Source: Gymnorhina tibicen
Lineage: Eukaryota > Chordata > Aves > Passeriformes > Artamidae
Length of the DNA: 64,000 nt
Reading direction: 5' to 3'
Assembly: GCA_013399875.1 (NCBI GenBank)
Contig: VXAZ01018986.1
Span: 124,311-188,310 of the forward strand
Positions within the stretch are counted from its first letter, which is position 1; the number at the start of each line of letters is the position of its first letter. Shown piece by piece: positions 51,373 through 64,000 of this stretch. The notes below the pieces were generated by a model. It had not been told where the DNA came from and did no database searches. It saw only the letters and a list, made by a program, of their open reading frames with translations. The position numbers and the translations under genes were made by a program.

Positions 51373-52637
51373 ATATTATACAGCCAAAACACAAGCACAA
51401 TTAAAAGTGTCTTTCTTTTTTTTTTTCCAAATATCCAAGTCCAGGGGAAAAAAAAAAAACCATTAAAGGATTTGAGAATAACACTCTGTTTTCTGAATGA
51501 GACTAAAACAAACACATACAAACCCCTCCACATTCAAATGACAAAATGGGTAGGGAAACCCTTTGACACCAGAAACCTGGCCTTGAATTCCATGATTCGT
51601 GTTGAAGAGTGTAAAGAGTTCACCTAACTCCCTAATACAGATTAAAAATAAAGTTATCCTACTTACACTAATATTTTGAGCATTTTACTAAACTTCTCTC
51701 ATATTCAATTTCCCTACTCCCCCAAAACCTAAGAAGAGCAGCTAAGGTAAACTGAGATGGTAGCAGGGACAGTTTAGCTTTTGAACAGCACACTTTAACT
51801 TTTAAGTTTCACTGCTGTAGGACATTTTATGAAATGCAAGGATTAATCAAGCTCTATGAAGAGGATTGGCTCTGACTACTCTAATAATACTTCTAAAATA
51901 AAAAATATCCTCATAGGTGTCAATTTTACTTTCATATAATGAGAAATTCAAAAGAAACACTGAACATTAGCAGGGATAAACTACAGGACATCTTCGTGCA
52001 AACTCATTGAAATTATTCTTGGAGAGAAGAGAGGGAAGGAAAGAGAATTGCTATGTATATAGCTAGCACCAGAACAATCACTCCGGTTGCATCCTTTGGA
52101 GAACTCAGCCACATTATATTCTAGTGCATAAGTGCCCACCATGCTTTATATCTCACATGCACTGAGAATAAAAGCTATTGCACTGCAGATTAATTTTGGA
52201 ATGCAGCTGCCATTTAACCAATAAAAGGGCTTTTCACAGCAACTCTCTGATGGCATAAGAAGACATTCACTATTAATAACAAAGAAAAAAAAACAACAAA
52301 AAGCCAACAACTTATTGCCATGGTAAAAGTTTAGGAAAAAATATGGTATTTCTACCATTAATTTCCTATTGAATTTAACATCAGTCACAGAAAAGCGTGA
52401 TCATATATGTATTCATTGACAGATCTGAAGGTAGGAGAAAACAAGGGAGATGACACAGATGCTGCACCTCTGCACGCTTTAACATCCATACATAATTTTA
52501 AAACAAAAGAACAACCAAAAGTAGCTAATTAGAGTCCTACTTACAGCTCAGCCAGATTTATGCCTGGTGCCTTGCAGGGCTGTTAAACAGCCCAGAACAG
52601 GGCCAGAGATCAGAAGTTTTTAGTACAGCACATGTTA

Positions 52638-52695
52638 TTTGCCACTGTCTCAAGGAGTGACCTTGGGCAAGTCACTTCCCCTGCATCTCAGCCCG
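52638..52695 (+). repeat. Ancient MIR core remnant
   Basis: TGCCACTGTCTC is followed after a few bases by TGACCTTGGGCAAGTCACTT and then CTGCATCTCAG, which matches the highly conserved centre of MIR/CORE SINEs in the same order. It abuts the CpG island that starts just to its right. Confidence 0.7.
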
Positions 52696-52838
52696 CCACC
52701 TGACAGTCCGTCCCCGTCCCCCGCTCCGCACTGAGCGCCGAGCACCAAAACCTGGTATTTACTCGCTACAAGTGGCTCCGCATCGATGAAGCTGGAATAA
52801 AGGGAAAGGGGAAGTGGGAACAGGGAGCGGGGATCTCC

Positions 52839-52845
52839 CCTCACC
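52839..52845 (-). other. Candidate splice donor, minus strand
   Basis: CTGTAG|GTGAGG on the minus strand, a good consensus match near the left edge of the island. It could end a first exon initiated inside the island. Confidence 0.35.
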
Positions 52846-53111
52846 TACAGGTTATAAAAAACTCCCCAGCATGGATTCCGTCTCCCGCCCGGGGGAGAAT
52901 CCCCCCCACCCCCTTTCCCGTTTCCCTAGTGCACCGGTTAGACCGGAGAATGCGGCAGCAACGGCTCGCCCACCCCAAGCGCGGGCAGCAGCCGCGGGAG
53001 CCGCGCCCTCCGGGCCTCGCGCCCTGCGGGCCTCCCGCCCCCGGAGCAGTCCCGGCGGCCCCGGCCGGCTGCGCGCGGATGCGGCGCTACTCGCAGCCCC
53101 GCCGGGCGGGC

Positions 53112-53118
53112 ACTCACA
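53112..53118 (-). other. Candidate splice donor, minus strand
   Basis: CACCT|GTGAGTGCC on the minus strand. The intronic side is good, but T at the last exon base is less favourable. Confidence 0.3.
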
Positions 53119-53720
53119 GGTGGCAGGAGCCGTGAGAGACGGCCGACGTTCCGGAGCGCAGGTAGTCTCGGCACCCTCGCGGGAGGCGAGCGAGCTAGGC
53201 TATGGGCGCTGCGCTGCGCTCCCGCCGCGGAGCCGCCACTGCAGCCCGCCCTTCCTCCGCCCGGCCCGCGCCGCTGGCCAATGCGGGCCGCGCCAGGAGC
53301 CGGGAGCCGGCTTGAACCATCTGTTGCGAGGCGCCTCCTCCAGTCTTTTGCCGGGGGCTCCCGCCCAAGCGCAGCCGACGAGGAGGAAGGCTGCAGGGAG
53401 CCTGCGCCCCCTCCAAGGAGCTCTTCGCCCTGCGCATCTCGGGGGCTGCGGCCGTGCCCCGCCTCCTCCCCCCCGCGTCAGGAATCGCCCCGTCTCAGGG
53501 CCGCTGCTTCTCCCTCAGCGCTCAGCTCCCCTCACAGCGCCCTCAGCGCCCGGCCGGACAGCCGCCTCAGGAGTGCCAGGTGGGGCAGCGAGAGGGACGC
53601 GGATGTCGGGGAGCAAGAGCTGCATGTGGAACTGATCCTCCTCAGGTGTGCAGGCGATAAAGTCCCGACCTGATAAAATTTTTGCACTCCCCACCTAACG
53701 CCCGGGATCCTCGGCATGGA

Positions 53721-56700
53721 ATGTTGCACGGAGAAATGTGTCTCATCCTCCTTCAGTGTCAGAAACAGGGCTAAAATCTGTGTTTAGACTTAGACATCTC
53801 TTGTGAGCAAGCTCTCCCAAAAGAGCCAGGTCTCTTTCGCTATTTAACGAGTTTGACTTTTAGCCTTTCACCTTCCTAATTGGAGGGTTTTCCCACAAAC
53901 ATGAGGACAACCGATGGGCCCAGGCCCCTATTTTGGGTCTCCACCCCAGGCAACAGTAGTTTGAGATACTTGCAGTGCAGGTGTAAACTTCCACGAAAGC
54001 AGAACAGATAGTTCTTGTTTTACTTCTGGTTTTGTATTAATAATTTCCTTGTTACAGGCCTCCCTGATCATGCTTTTTAACTAGGTGCCTATGTTTTCTG
54101 TTGATTCTGCAAAGAAAATCCAGGGAATAAGACAATAGCTTTCTTCCAACAGGTTCTAGAGTAATATTTTTAGGAAGTCATGTCAAGAAAAAGATGCAAA
54201 TTTATCTCAACTTTCAACAACTTAAAGTTAAGTAAATAATCTTGAGATTCATGCTGTGTAAAAGAAAAAAGATACTTTTTAAAATGGGTTAACACAAGTT
54301 CTGATTTTGTCTTTTTTTTTTTTTCACTTTTTGAAACTGTCAGATTATTATTTCTCACCAGAATAGTGTCAAATTACAGATTTAAAACCAGAGTATGGAC
54401 CAGACACTATTTGCAGGGCTTGAGGATTTGACGTATAGTATTATGTAAATTTTATGGTGGGGTGAATGTCAAAGGATCAAAATAACATGGATAATCTTGT
54501 AATTAAATTAATCATAGGTCCTTTTATTATGAAAAAATATGATTTCTGGAAGTAAAGCCAACCAGCTTTATTTTATACCAATGCCTTTATGACATGGCTT
54601 GTAAGTGGTTCAATATGTTACTCCAAATAAATACTTTCAAAGATGGGGTCTATTTCTTGCCCACCAAGAAAGTTTTATCTTTGCATTAAAGGTGCTCAAC
54701 ATAGCTGAGCTTTATCTTATTATTACAAAAAAAGTGTCAAAAGTACACAAAATTAAATGATTGGGATCTTTCTTAGGAGACTCCAAATGGATAAAATTTT
54801 GTCCTCAATATGCACATGTAATGCCTCTAAATCTGAAGGGATGAATTGTCATTACAAGTTATTTTTAAGGAACAAGTTCTATATAGTTATAATTACCAGA
54901 ATGATAAATTGGCTAGTGAATCTTCCATTAATCTTACAAAGCTATTCTCAAGCCTAAGTTATTCCCATATATATTCTAATCAAGACTGATCATAATAATT
55001 TTGTGAGATATTGTGTCTAACATTAATGCAAGGTTTTGTCTTACTACTTTAAGAATGTTACTACTGATTTTGTTAATATGTAGAAATTCCTTCTAACAGC
55101 TTAAGCAAATTGACCTAGGTACCAAATACAGGCATGAAAAATTGCTCTTCACTTGAGTAAAGAGCATGCTGTCATCATATATGAAAGACAAAGGATGGTT
55201 GGAAATAAAACTACCTGTAAGCACACAACTGACCTCTGAAACAGTGAAAATATAAATGGCCAAAGATGGAGAATGAACAGGTTTCCACAGAGTTCATGAT
55301 GAAAAACACTGTATCCCTGAAAAACTTTGTTTTCTTCATGAAAAATTACTGCAGTGCCTAGTTATGGGAGTTTGATGACACGAGGATCTGGTACCACCAA
55401 GAAAACTATTCAAAAACTATTTTGGTGTGTTTTCCATGTGCAACAGGTGTTCATTAACACAATAAGCTCAGGAAACACCATCTCTTGCCATTCCCACACT
55501 ACATGTTTGCACTAAGAATTTTGGTTTTATGGTTGTGTGCATGTTGCATATAGTTACGCTGTAATTTTCTTTCCCCATCTTTTCTTTATGCAAAGCTGAG
55601 TGAAATGTGATCTATTAGGGTGATGTTTCCAGCAGAGTTAAAAATATTGAAATACGCTAGCTGTAATAATAATTTTTTTTAATCCCTAATGTCTTTGATG
55701 ATCCATTAACCTTAAATCAGTCCAACAAATCTGATTGTTCTTGCCAACTTCCCTTTTCCAAATAAAGATATATCAAGTTACATTAATAGCATAAGTAATT
55801 AAATACTAGTGTGAATGTAAAAGCAAACCCAAAGATCCAAATAGTGCAAGCTTGGACCATGGATTTAGTTCCAGATCTTGAAGCAGGCTGTTCTCTGAAG
55901 TGAACCAGCCAAAACCATATGAGTGAAACTCAGCATGTGAGTGCACAAACAAAGTTTGAGTTTTAACCCACTCCCTCCTTTTCCTTTTTTTTCTGTATGT
56001 TAAGTTCCCAGTGGAAAAAAAAAAACAAACCAGGACTGAAGAAACTAATCAGAAACATACCTTGGAGACTTAGTCACAAAGAAGTTGCTTTGTTATAAAG
56101 ACAAAGAAGATCTGTGTGAATGTTGCCACTTTTTATAGACTGAAAAGCTAGGATTTTTTTTTTTTTTGGTTTTGTGCCAGTGATGACTCAGGAACCGTTA
56201 TGAAAATGAATGTGCTATTTCAAATGTGGCAAGACCTAGCCTAGATTTCGACAGTGTAGTGTATTTACCTAAACAAACAAATTCATCTCAGAAGCTGCAG
56301 AACTGAAACCAGTTGAAATGTCGTTTAACTGCTGACACTAGTGAGCAAGCAAAAACATGGATGGACAGTGCTAACCCCTGAAAATGCCAGCACATGGTAA
56401 GTGAAATGTTAAGTTCCTACCCCACAGAGCCATGTCTTCTGCTGGCAAACAACTGTATCTGTAAGGGGAAGGGGAAAAACAGAAAAGCAACAAAAGCAAC
56501 AAGAGGTACAAGAAGTACATAAGGAAATAGCTGTCTAAACTTCAGCAGGTAATATAGTTGTCTATTTGATTCCAAGATGAGTCTCTCTACATAAACACAG
56601 CTACCAAAACTGTGAGTTTTTGCATGTTCTTTGATAACTGTGGTAACCGCTAACTGCAATCTCATGTTTCCTATCTCCTTCCTCAGAACACATTAAGGGA

Positions 56701-59700
56701 AATGGATTGTAACTCCAGTGCTAACAGGGAAGTGTTAAGCAGTAACAATCTGTAGCTTTTAGAGCACTTTTCTGTTTCAAAGGGCTTTGCAACCACGGGT
56801 TAATTAATCAGTTCTGTGTTCAGTTCTGGGGAAGCACACAATCCTTCCTCTAAACAGTTGGGCTTTGTTACTGCTCTTAAAGATTGAACTGCGCTGTGAG
56901 CTGGGTGAGTGAGCACGTGCAGAGAGGCAATACTGGAGTGATAGCTGCTGAAAGCATTCTCTTTGGATAGCTACAAAGAACATGCTTAACAGTAGCTGAA
57001 AATCTTTTCCTTTCTTGACGTGTGAGATGATACACAGAGGTAAAAGAAGCCTCATTATCTCCTTCCACAAGTTAGATTTCTCCCTTGATGTGTTACATAT
57101 AAAGGCAGGTTGCTGTGCTGACAGAAGGATCAAAGTCATCAAGATCCTTCTGCTACCCACACATGCTCACAAATTACTTTTCTTTTCTGATTTTCTATGT
57201 CTTTAAAAGCAACACTTACTGTATTGGTTTCTACATTTAACCTAAAATGGATTTAATTTTAGACACAATCCCTCTATAACGTGGAGTTTGCCTTTTCAGT
57301 CCAATTCATCAAGATGAATCCATCTGTCTGGATGCATTCACTTACACCAACTGCCTTCACTTTAGGTAAGAATGGGACTCCTTGGCTTTGTACCTTCTAC
57401 AGCTTCTGTCTTAGAACACTGATCTTGCCTTTTTCAGCTGGTAGCCCAAATGATCTGAATGATATGTATCTGAAAGTTACCCTTTTAAGAGCCTGTTTAC
57501 AACATCAGTCACTGGTAACTAAACAAAATTTCTTAATTTGAAGTTCATAGTACAGTCATGTACTTCAAGTGTACATAGTTATAACAGAACCCTGCCAGTG
57601 AGGCTGTCTGAGCAATTGCATATAATGCGTGTCAGTTTTGATACAGTACTGAATCTGGCAGATTGTTATGGAGCGTATTTTTTCAGGATTTGGCTACAAG
57701 ACAGCACCTGAGACATTTTAGTAAGACTAGTAGAATATTTTTTTCCTATCTCCAGTATGTTGAGGAAAAGCATCTTGAGGAGGAATACATGAAGTCTTTT
57801 CAGTGGGGAAAAAGAGACAGAGGGAGAAAGTACTTCATATAGTTTAGAATTCTTTGCCAAGTTACTTGCTGTAGAAGCTTCTGCAGGGACACTTTGTGAG
57901 CAAAGATTCCTTGGACTCTAGCAGAGGACTGAATATTTTTGTAAAGATGTACAGCTTTACACTGCAGGACAGGGTTCACATTATTTACTGTGAAATGCCT
58001 GGCTGCCTGCCAAACTGAAAAAAACACTCCCTTGCTAGCATTTCAGCTGAAGAAAAAAAGGTAAAATAAATACTTCAATAATGTTGCTCTATTACAGTGT
58101 TTAGACTCTACCCTTCAGACAGAAAAAAAAGAAATTTATTACATCAATAAATGACCCCCTAAAGATCTGAAAACTGCCAGGGCACTCTGTCTCCTCATTT
58201 CTAATGAAGCTTTGCAATTTCACCAAAGTCAGAAAGTTGTGATTGTACCAATATATCATGCCTGTACGTACCTATCCGATGTGTATGGAGAAGTGACGTG
58301 CTTTAATTGTATTTGTAATGGGAAAGATCAAATAATCCCATAAAACATGGTACAGATCTCATGATTGATGATTTCATTTTGAACAAGGCAAGTTAAAAAT
58401 GAGACTAAGAGCAGAGGGATCTCTGAAGTTACTCACTCTTGCATATACAGATTGTGCACAGATCTAATACAGTTCATATGGGTTGAATGTGCATATGGCA
58501 TATTTCTGGTTACAAGTCCATGGATTTGTCCTATTATTTGTGTATTTCTAAAGTAATGTCAATTGACAAAAATGCAGTTTCTTCATTCTTAGATGCCTGA
58601 GGAATTTTACACAGTTATCTCTGGGAAATGTTTCCTTTCCTGTTTGGAGGTTGTATTTCACTTACACAGTGGTACTGCAGGTACACTGGTATATTAAGCA
58701 GTGGATCTGTAATTTGCAGATGAAGAACAGTAAGATGTGTTCTCCTTAAGGCTTTAAGTCAGCTCCAAGTTTCACTCTTCACCAACAACAAACACTCATT
58801 GGTTTACTGCTGTCTTCAGTCACACATGTTAATTTACACTCCAAACTCAAACATTTTCTTCATGCTTCCTTGTTCTAGATCTAAAATACAATAAAGTAAA
58901 AAGTACAGCTATAAGCTAGGCTACACAAATGTGCATTCATAGATATTAAGAGAAGCAGAAACCATTGTGACAGATTAACTTGATCTGGCATCTTGCTTTT
59001 CTGGTTATATGGCAAATCTTTCAAGCTTCACTGGATACCACTGTCTCTACTATGGTAACTGTTCAATACCACAGATATTGTTAGGCGGTATTTTACTTGC
59101 ATATGCCATGTGTGTTTCTATGTACTGAGCCTTAAAATCAAACACTCTTTGACCTTTTTGGGACAGGCAGTTTGAACCACAGTCATACCTGGATTTAGCT
59201 GCTAGCCTTTACTGCTTAAAAATCTCTAACAGAATTGCCATTTTCCTTTATTGACTTAGTATCTGGACTCAAACCAGACCTGCACCAGTGAGATACATGT
59301 CAGTATGTACGAAGACAGATTTTGACTCTCCAGTGTCTCGAAGACAGTTGACTTGAAAGTATTTGCTTATGCAACAGAGAATATATATGCAAAAGAAAAA
59401 TTTCTTTTGGATTTTATTCTTCTCAAATGTAGGCACTGAAGGTATTCTTACATATACTGTCTTTATGTTGCAAAGAGTTTTTCTGAACAATATGCATCTG
59501 TATGAACATGTCTTTCATTGAAGGATGGACAAGTGTTGGGCTCAAGTCAAAGAGCTTTAGATATAAATCGGATTGTGAAGCATAAAATAGGTATTAGTCA
59601 CAAATGATACATCACAGTAAGACATCCTTCTTTGTGCATAACCTTTCCTTATGTGGAAAGCAAGTGTACAGTCCCATGCTGTGCTCTTCTTGCTGCTTGG

Positions 59701-62700
59701 CATGTTGGTATAAAGCATAGAAATAAGAAACAATTTCAACCATTTTCTTGTTACATAAAGAAATTTTGATTAAAGAAATATCTGCTCCCATGACAGTGAC
59801 GTGACATGCTGCAACCCCTAATTGTATGAATCCTCGAGGTTTGACTTTTAGTTTTGTATTGACAGAGTAGAGAAATCTGAATGTGTGCATGAAGGGGGAA
59901 GGGATTGAGCTTCCAGGAAGCAGGAGCAGCAAATGAGGATGCCACACAGAGGTTTTCATTATATGGTTCTTACGAGAGAAACTACATTGTGGAATAAATA
60001 CCCGGGCCATTGTTTGATTTTTAATCCATTCATCACTAAGATGAAATCCTGCCAAAGTAGGTTGACATTTCCCAGAATGTAAAAATGGGTTCTGGTTTTT
60101 GCAAAAGAATCAAAATTTTGTCTGGAAAAATCCATTGAAACGGGAGTCTTTTTTTATTAAGCAGATTTTACCAGATAGTGTCCTTTTTCAATATATGGTG
60201 TCAAAGAAATTATCCCCCAAAAGTTATATAGCAAATGTTAGTTTAACGTGCCTGGAACAGCAGCTCTAAGGATCATGATCTTTACAGGCAGAATGTAAAC
60301 TTAAATATTTATAAGTATTTGTAATAATGTTCATTTCTATACTGTGATGGTATAACAAAGAATAACTGCAGAATATATAAAATTGTCGTGTATTGTTTGC
60401 AACCTGAAAATGTATAGGAACAGAGCCCTCCCAAGACAAGAGCTTTGGCATCCACACATTCAGGTTTGGCCCTAAAATACGTGAATCATGGTGTTTTGGC
60501 TACTGAATTATAGACGATTACAAGCAAAGGCAGTGCAAAGGGATTGCAAAGTAACATTACCTAAAGCAGTAATGATTTAGAAAGAAAATTCAAATGATTT
60601 CCTGCCATTTTGTGGGTGGATTAACTTTTGCGTTAGATTTTTCTGAGCTGTTACATGTTTGTGAGGCTTTCTAGATTTTTTTTTTTAGCATCAACAATAA
60701 ATCATAATACTTCCTAAATTCATTTTATTCCTGCTGAGACCTAGTTATCATTTGAACTTCCACCCCATTGTCTGACCACACTGCTTTTGTTTATTTAACC
60801 TATTTCTTAGCGCAATGCATGAGAGGACTGAATGTGAAGGAGAATTTCTTATAAATTGTATTATGTTCTTTTTATTTGCAGCTGTTGTGTTTCTTGCATT
60901 GTGATTATGACAGGCAAATATTAGTGTGGACAAAAAACAGTAGGCACATATAACTAAATCACCAATTCTATATTTCGTTCTGTTTGATTGTAAAACTCAA
61001 AAGTCAGCTCTCAGTTTTTATCAGCAGCTGTTAAAGCAAGGTTGTGGTAGGAATTTCTAAGAAGTGTGGTCATATAACCTAATAATAAACCTGGAAAATA
61101 TGGATTATGACTGGTTGCATATGCATTTTTATTTTACCTTCTTTTATTGTTTGAAGAATTAATCTAAAAGTCAGCCCTTCCTTTTTGTGTAGCACATGAT
61201 ATGCCTTTTTAATGTTGGGTAATACAGAGTAACACACGTGAAGCGCAATTTTAAAGCGTTTACAGATGACATTTCCTGTTTTCTGGGAAAGAGCAGCACA
61301 GAGAGCACAGAGAGCAGCTCTGACTGTTGGTTTTAAGTCCACTTCACTCTAGAGTTCATATGTCTGGTCTTCCAGTTACTCCGTTACTTGCAACTGTATG
61401 AGTTATGCATATATCTGGACACAGTCTTCTGAGAATAACAAAAGGCTCAGTATAACTAACTGCCAAAAATCTCCTAGGGGTTTTTCCTCAATATCGTCGT
61501 GGCATGCAAGACTCGCTCAACCCAAGGCAATTTGCTCTATTTGCTTAATTTACATCTTGTTCATTCCTTATAATAAATCTATGTTCTTTCATTCTCAGAT
61601 ATCATTAGAGAAAACACCCCAGTTGTACTAAATACAGCTGGGAACTTCTCTTGGAGAATTTGTGCATGTTCTTCCATGTTAGAAGAATAAAATTTTGTGT
61701 AGGATTTTAATTTCTTTCTCCCACTTCCCCAAGTTTTTGTTTTTCCCCCACAGGTAACAGGATCCTTTTATTGCTTAGAAATTTATGCTGCTGTATAAAC
61801 AATAAGCACATAGACTAGCCTCATAATCAGAGAAATCCACATGAGTTTTATTTGTTACCTATAAAAATCATCAGACTCCTTTAGGCATTCACTGGAGGCA
61901 ACACTTTTAGATACTTTAAAAGAGTTTAGGTACATTTTCTTCTGGAATATGGATGATATGATTTGCAATGGATTTGTTTAGACATTGCATGTTCCATTTC
62001 ACTCATTCATTCTAACCTTAATATGCACCTATTAATTTGAGAGACAGTGAAAAGCATAGAATTCAAAAATCTGTATGAAAAGAACGGCATGGGAGGACAA
62101 AGGAAAGGCAAAATATGAATAAGGGGACAAAAAAAAAAGGTTTGCTAAAAGAAATAGCACCTTTGAATTTGCTTATTCTTTTCCTATTATTAACTAGATT
62201 TATGCAAGGTCACTGCAAATTTTGAATGAAGAGCTAAATGATAACATTTCTGCTTACATTGTATTGGTGGTGGAAAATTAAGCTCCAGGTAAATTGCTTA
62301 ATATGGGACTCAGCCTTTTACGCTTTTTTTTTTCTTTTTTTTTTCTTTTTTTTTCCCCAGTAAGTGTCTTATGGCCAAAAAATCTTACTTTAGTGGGGGA
62401 AAAAATATTAGTCCATGTCCTGGACTATGTGCTGGCACCTTTCCACTAAAAGGATCTATAAAGCTTTCCACAGCTGGCAGCTGAGATTTCTTCTGCAAGA
62501 GGGAATCCCTGGCTGAGGTAGAGCTGGCTTACAGCCACCTTGGCTTCCATCTGTGCCAAATGGTTTTAAGAAAGAGATTTGGAATATTGTCCTTCAAAAC
62601 TGAACTTCCCATAGAAACACAAAGACTTGCACTATGTGGTTTTTAAATTGTGTATGTATATTCATGGCTTATCTTCTTCCTGTGTGTAAATCCTAAGCAG

Positions 62701-64000
62701 GTACTTATATGCTCTGTATATAAAAGGACTCTTTCAGCAGAAAATTTGTGATTTTGCAGCATTTAATAGGTGAAATTTCTTTTGAGTATGTATCTTCTAT
62801 TTTTGTAAACAGTTGTTTCTCCCTTTATGTAGATGTTTCGCTATTATTATCAAGAAACTGGGTACACTTCCTTTGGGAAACTTATGCTGATTCCAGTTGC
62901 TTTTCTAAGACCTATCCATCTTAATATTTAATGCATAACATCTGTAGCCTGCTACAAAATGTTGATTGAGACACCATGAAGAGTAAGTAGGTCTAGTTTG
63001 TGGTTTTTATTAAAGTAGGGATTTAATGACTAATTCAAAACCATTTATTTTGAAATCAAACATGATATCTAAGCCCACAAAGAGAAAATAATAATATTAA
63101 CATCTTTAGGTTAGGTATAGGATCCAGAAGCACATAAAACTGACCAAAAAACCCCAGAAAATTTTGCTTGAAAAATATACATACCAAAGCCTTCACTTGT
63201 ATTATTAATATCTTATATAAGGAGGAGAAAGCATGTTGGAGTTCATGAGTTTACTATGATGTACGTAAAGGGAGTCATCATTACAACAGATAATGCGTAA
63301 AGGATTGCAACAACTACTTACAGAACAGTATGTAATTTATCCCTTACAATTGTTTCCTGTTTTGACATGAAGAACATAATTGTTTGTTATCTTGCAATAC
63401 ATATGGTTTTGTTTTAAAGCTTCTTTGAAATTTTGAATCTGACAAACAGGGAGCACTTCTATTTTACTAGTGCCAACCAGCCTGAGTATATGCAGGCAAA
63501 CCGTTACCTGACTATAAAGTTACTGCAGGCAACAAGTGTTTCTGTGTGTTTGTCACTGAGATACAGAATATATTTTGGAGGTTGCATTTTCAAAAAACGG
63601 ATGTTGTGAAAGATGTCTCCTTTCTAAGTGTAAACCTGTGTCTCTCCAGCAGGGAGAAAATTCACAACTTTAGATCACCCCCAAAGAAGAGCTGTCTGTA
63701 CCTACTAAACTAGTACATTCCTAAAAAAAACCACAAAACCCCCAAGCCCATTTAAAATAATCTCAAGGTTTCACTCACCATCCTGGAGTCATATCAAGAG
63801 CCCCTTCACCTCCACTGGACTGTTTGGTGGGGACTCTTTATCAGTGTATTAGAACCACATTAAGAATTTTCCTGACAGTACAGCATTGGCAACTCAGTAG
63901 CCATAGACAAGTACTCTTATACTAGCTTTTAGGTTAGTGGTTTACCATTAATCTTTTACTATCCCCAGGTGAGCCATTTAATTACACTCCTTGCTCCCTG
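53721..64000. other. Non-coding stretch to the right edge, no recognisable gene
   Basis: AT-rich sequence beyond the second island. The longest ATG-started frame (132 codons, minus strand, 60010-59612) has no recognisable domain and is within chance expectation. A T-rich pyrimidine tract lies at 62322-62361. No CR1, LTR or SINE was recognised. Confidence 0.5.
62322..62361 (+). repeat. Polypyrimidine tract
   Basis: Three runs of T separated by single C, ending CCCCAG and followed by TAAGTG. It resembles a very strong + strand splice acceptor, but no exon body that I can recognise follows. Confidence 0.6.

Larger units (their letters stand above)
36482..52637. other. Long non-coding stretch, no recognisable gene
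   Basis: AT-rich sequence with no convincing exon. It contains the 27-bp tandem duplication at 44901-44954, the assembly gap at 46266-46293, and A/C-rich or T/G-rich low-complexity tracts near 46820-46882, 50140-50215 and 51317-51372. It would be intronic if SULF2 also starts at the 53-kb island, and intergenic otherwise. Confidence 0.55.
52680..53720. promoter_or_regulatory. Second CpG island (candidate distal promoter)
   Basis: About 1 kb of dense CpG sequence with a CCAAT box (GGCCAATGC near 53276), several CCGCCC boxes and a TGCGCAT NRF1-like site near 53432. There is no TATA box in a convincing position for the minus strand. Minus-strand donors at 53117 and 52844 would allow a non-coding first exon spliced toward SULF2. 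Plus-strand donors (CAG|GTAGTC near 53161, CAG|GTGTGC near 53646) are weaker. It could be a distal SULF2 promoter, a lncRNA promoter, or bidirectional. Confidence 0.75.

Noticed and set aside
52870..53635. A frame open for about 254 codons from an ATG across the second CpG island, + strand
   Set aside because: GC-rich DNA is poor in stop codons. The translation is Ala/Pro/Arg/Ser low complexity with no domain, and other frames of the same island are also open.
59612..60010. 132-codon ATG-started minus-strand ORF with a good start context
   Set aside because: No recognisable domain or motif. In 64 kb of AT-rich DNA read in six frames, one or two ORFs of this size are expected by chance. Conservation analysis would be needed to reopen it.
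1..64000. CRISPR arrays, operons, phage or other prokaryotic systems
   Set aside because: The window is vertebrate nuclear DNA. No regularly spaced repeats or prokaryotic gene organisation are present.

Overview
This window is vertebrate nuclear DNA, very probably from a songbird or another perching bird (Passeriformes). It is AT-rich and almost entirely non-coding, with two sharp CpG islands. It carries two avian-type CR1 retroposon fragments and a tRNA-Ile-derived, CR1-tailed SINE that looks like TguSINE1, a family described from zebra finch. There are no bacterial or organellar features.

The only protein-coding sequence I can support is the first coding exon of SULF2, the extracellular heparan-sulfate 6-O-endosulfatase, on the minus strand. 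The exon runs from 4446 down to 4200 and its coding part is 4374-4200. It encodes the signal peptide and the start of the sulfatase fold, and ends in a strong splice donor. The rest of the gene lies to the left, outside the window. Positions 1-4199 are therefore intron, and that intron contains a complete 898-bp solo retroviral LTR with a perfect 5-bp target duplication.

Upstream of the coding exon, at about 9.7-10.85 kb, a CpG island contains a well-formed minus-strand promoter. A TATAAAAG box lies 31 bp before a CA initiator, and a GTAAGT donor follows about 430 bp downstream. The simplest model is a non-coding exon 1 (10555-10124) spliced to the coding exon at 4446. That leader would hold two short upstream ORFs, and a second, earlier donor would remove both of them.

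From 10.85 to 52.6 kb the sequence is AT-rich and without recognisable genes. It holds the CR1 fragments, the SINE, a few ancient MIR-like remnants, small tandem duplications and one assembly gap. A second CpG island at about 52.68-53.72 kb has no TATA box in good position. It could be a distal SULF2 promoter (two minus-strand donors are visible) or the start of an unrelated non-coding RNA. The last 10 kb shows no recognisable gene.

I found no new biological system. The most useful observations are the two-promoter, uORF-skipping architecture inferred for SULF2, the solo LTR carrying a CTCF-like site, the preserved tRNA-derived SINE, and an assembly gap whose identical flanks suggest a false gap.
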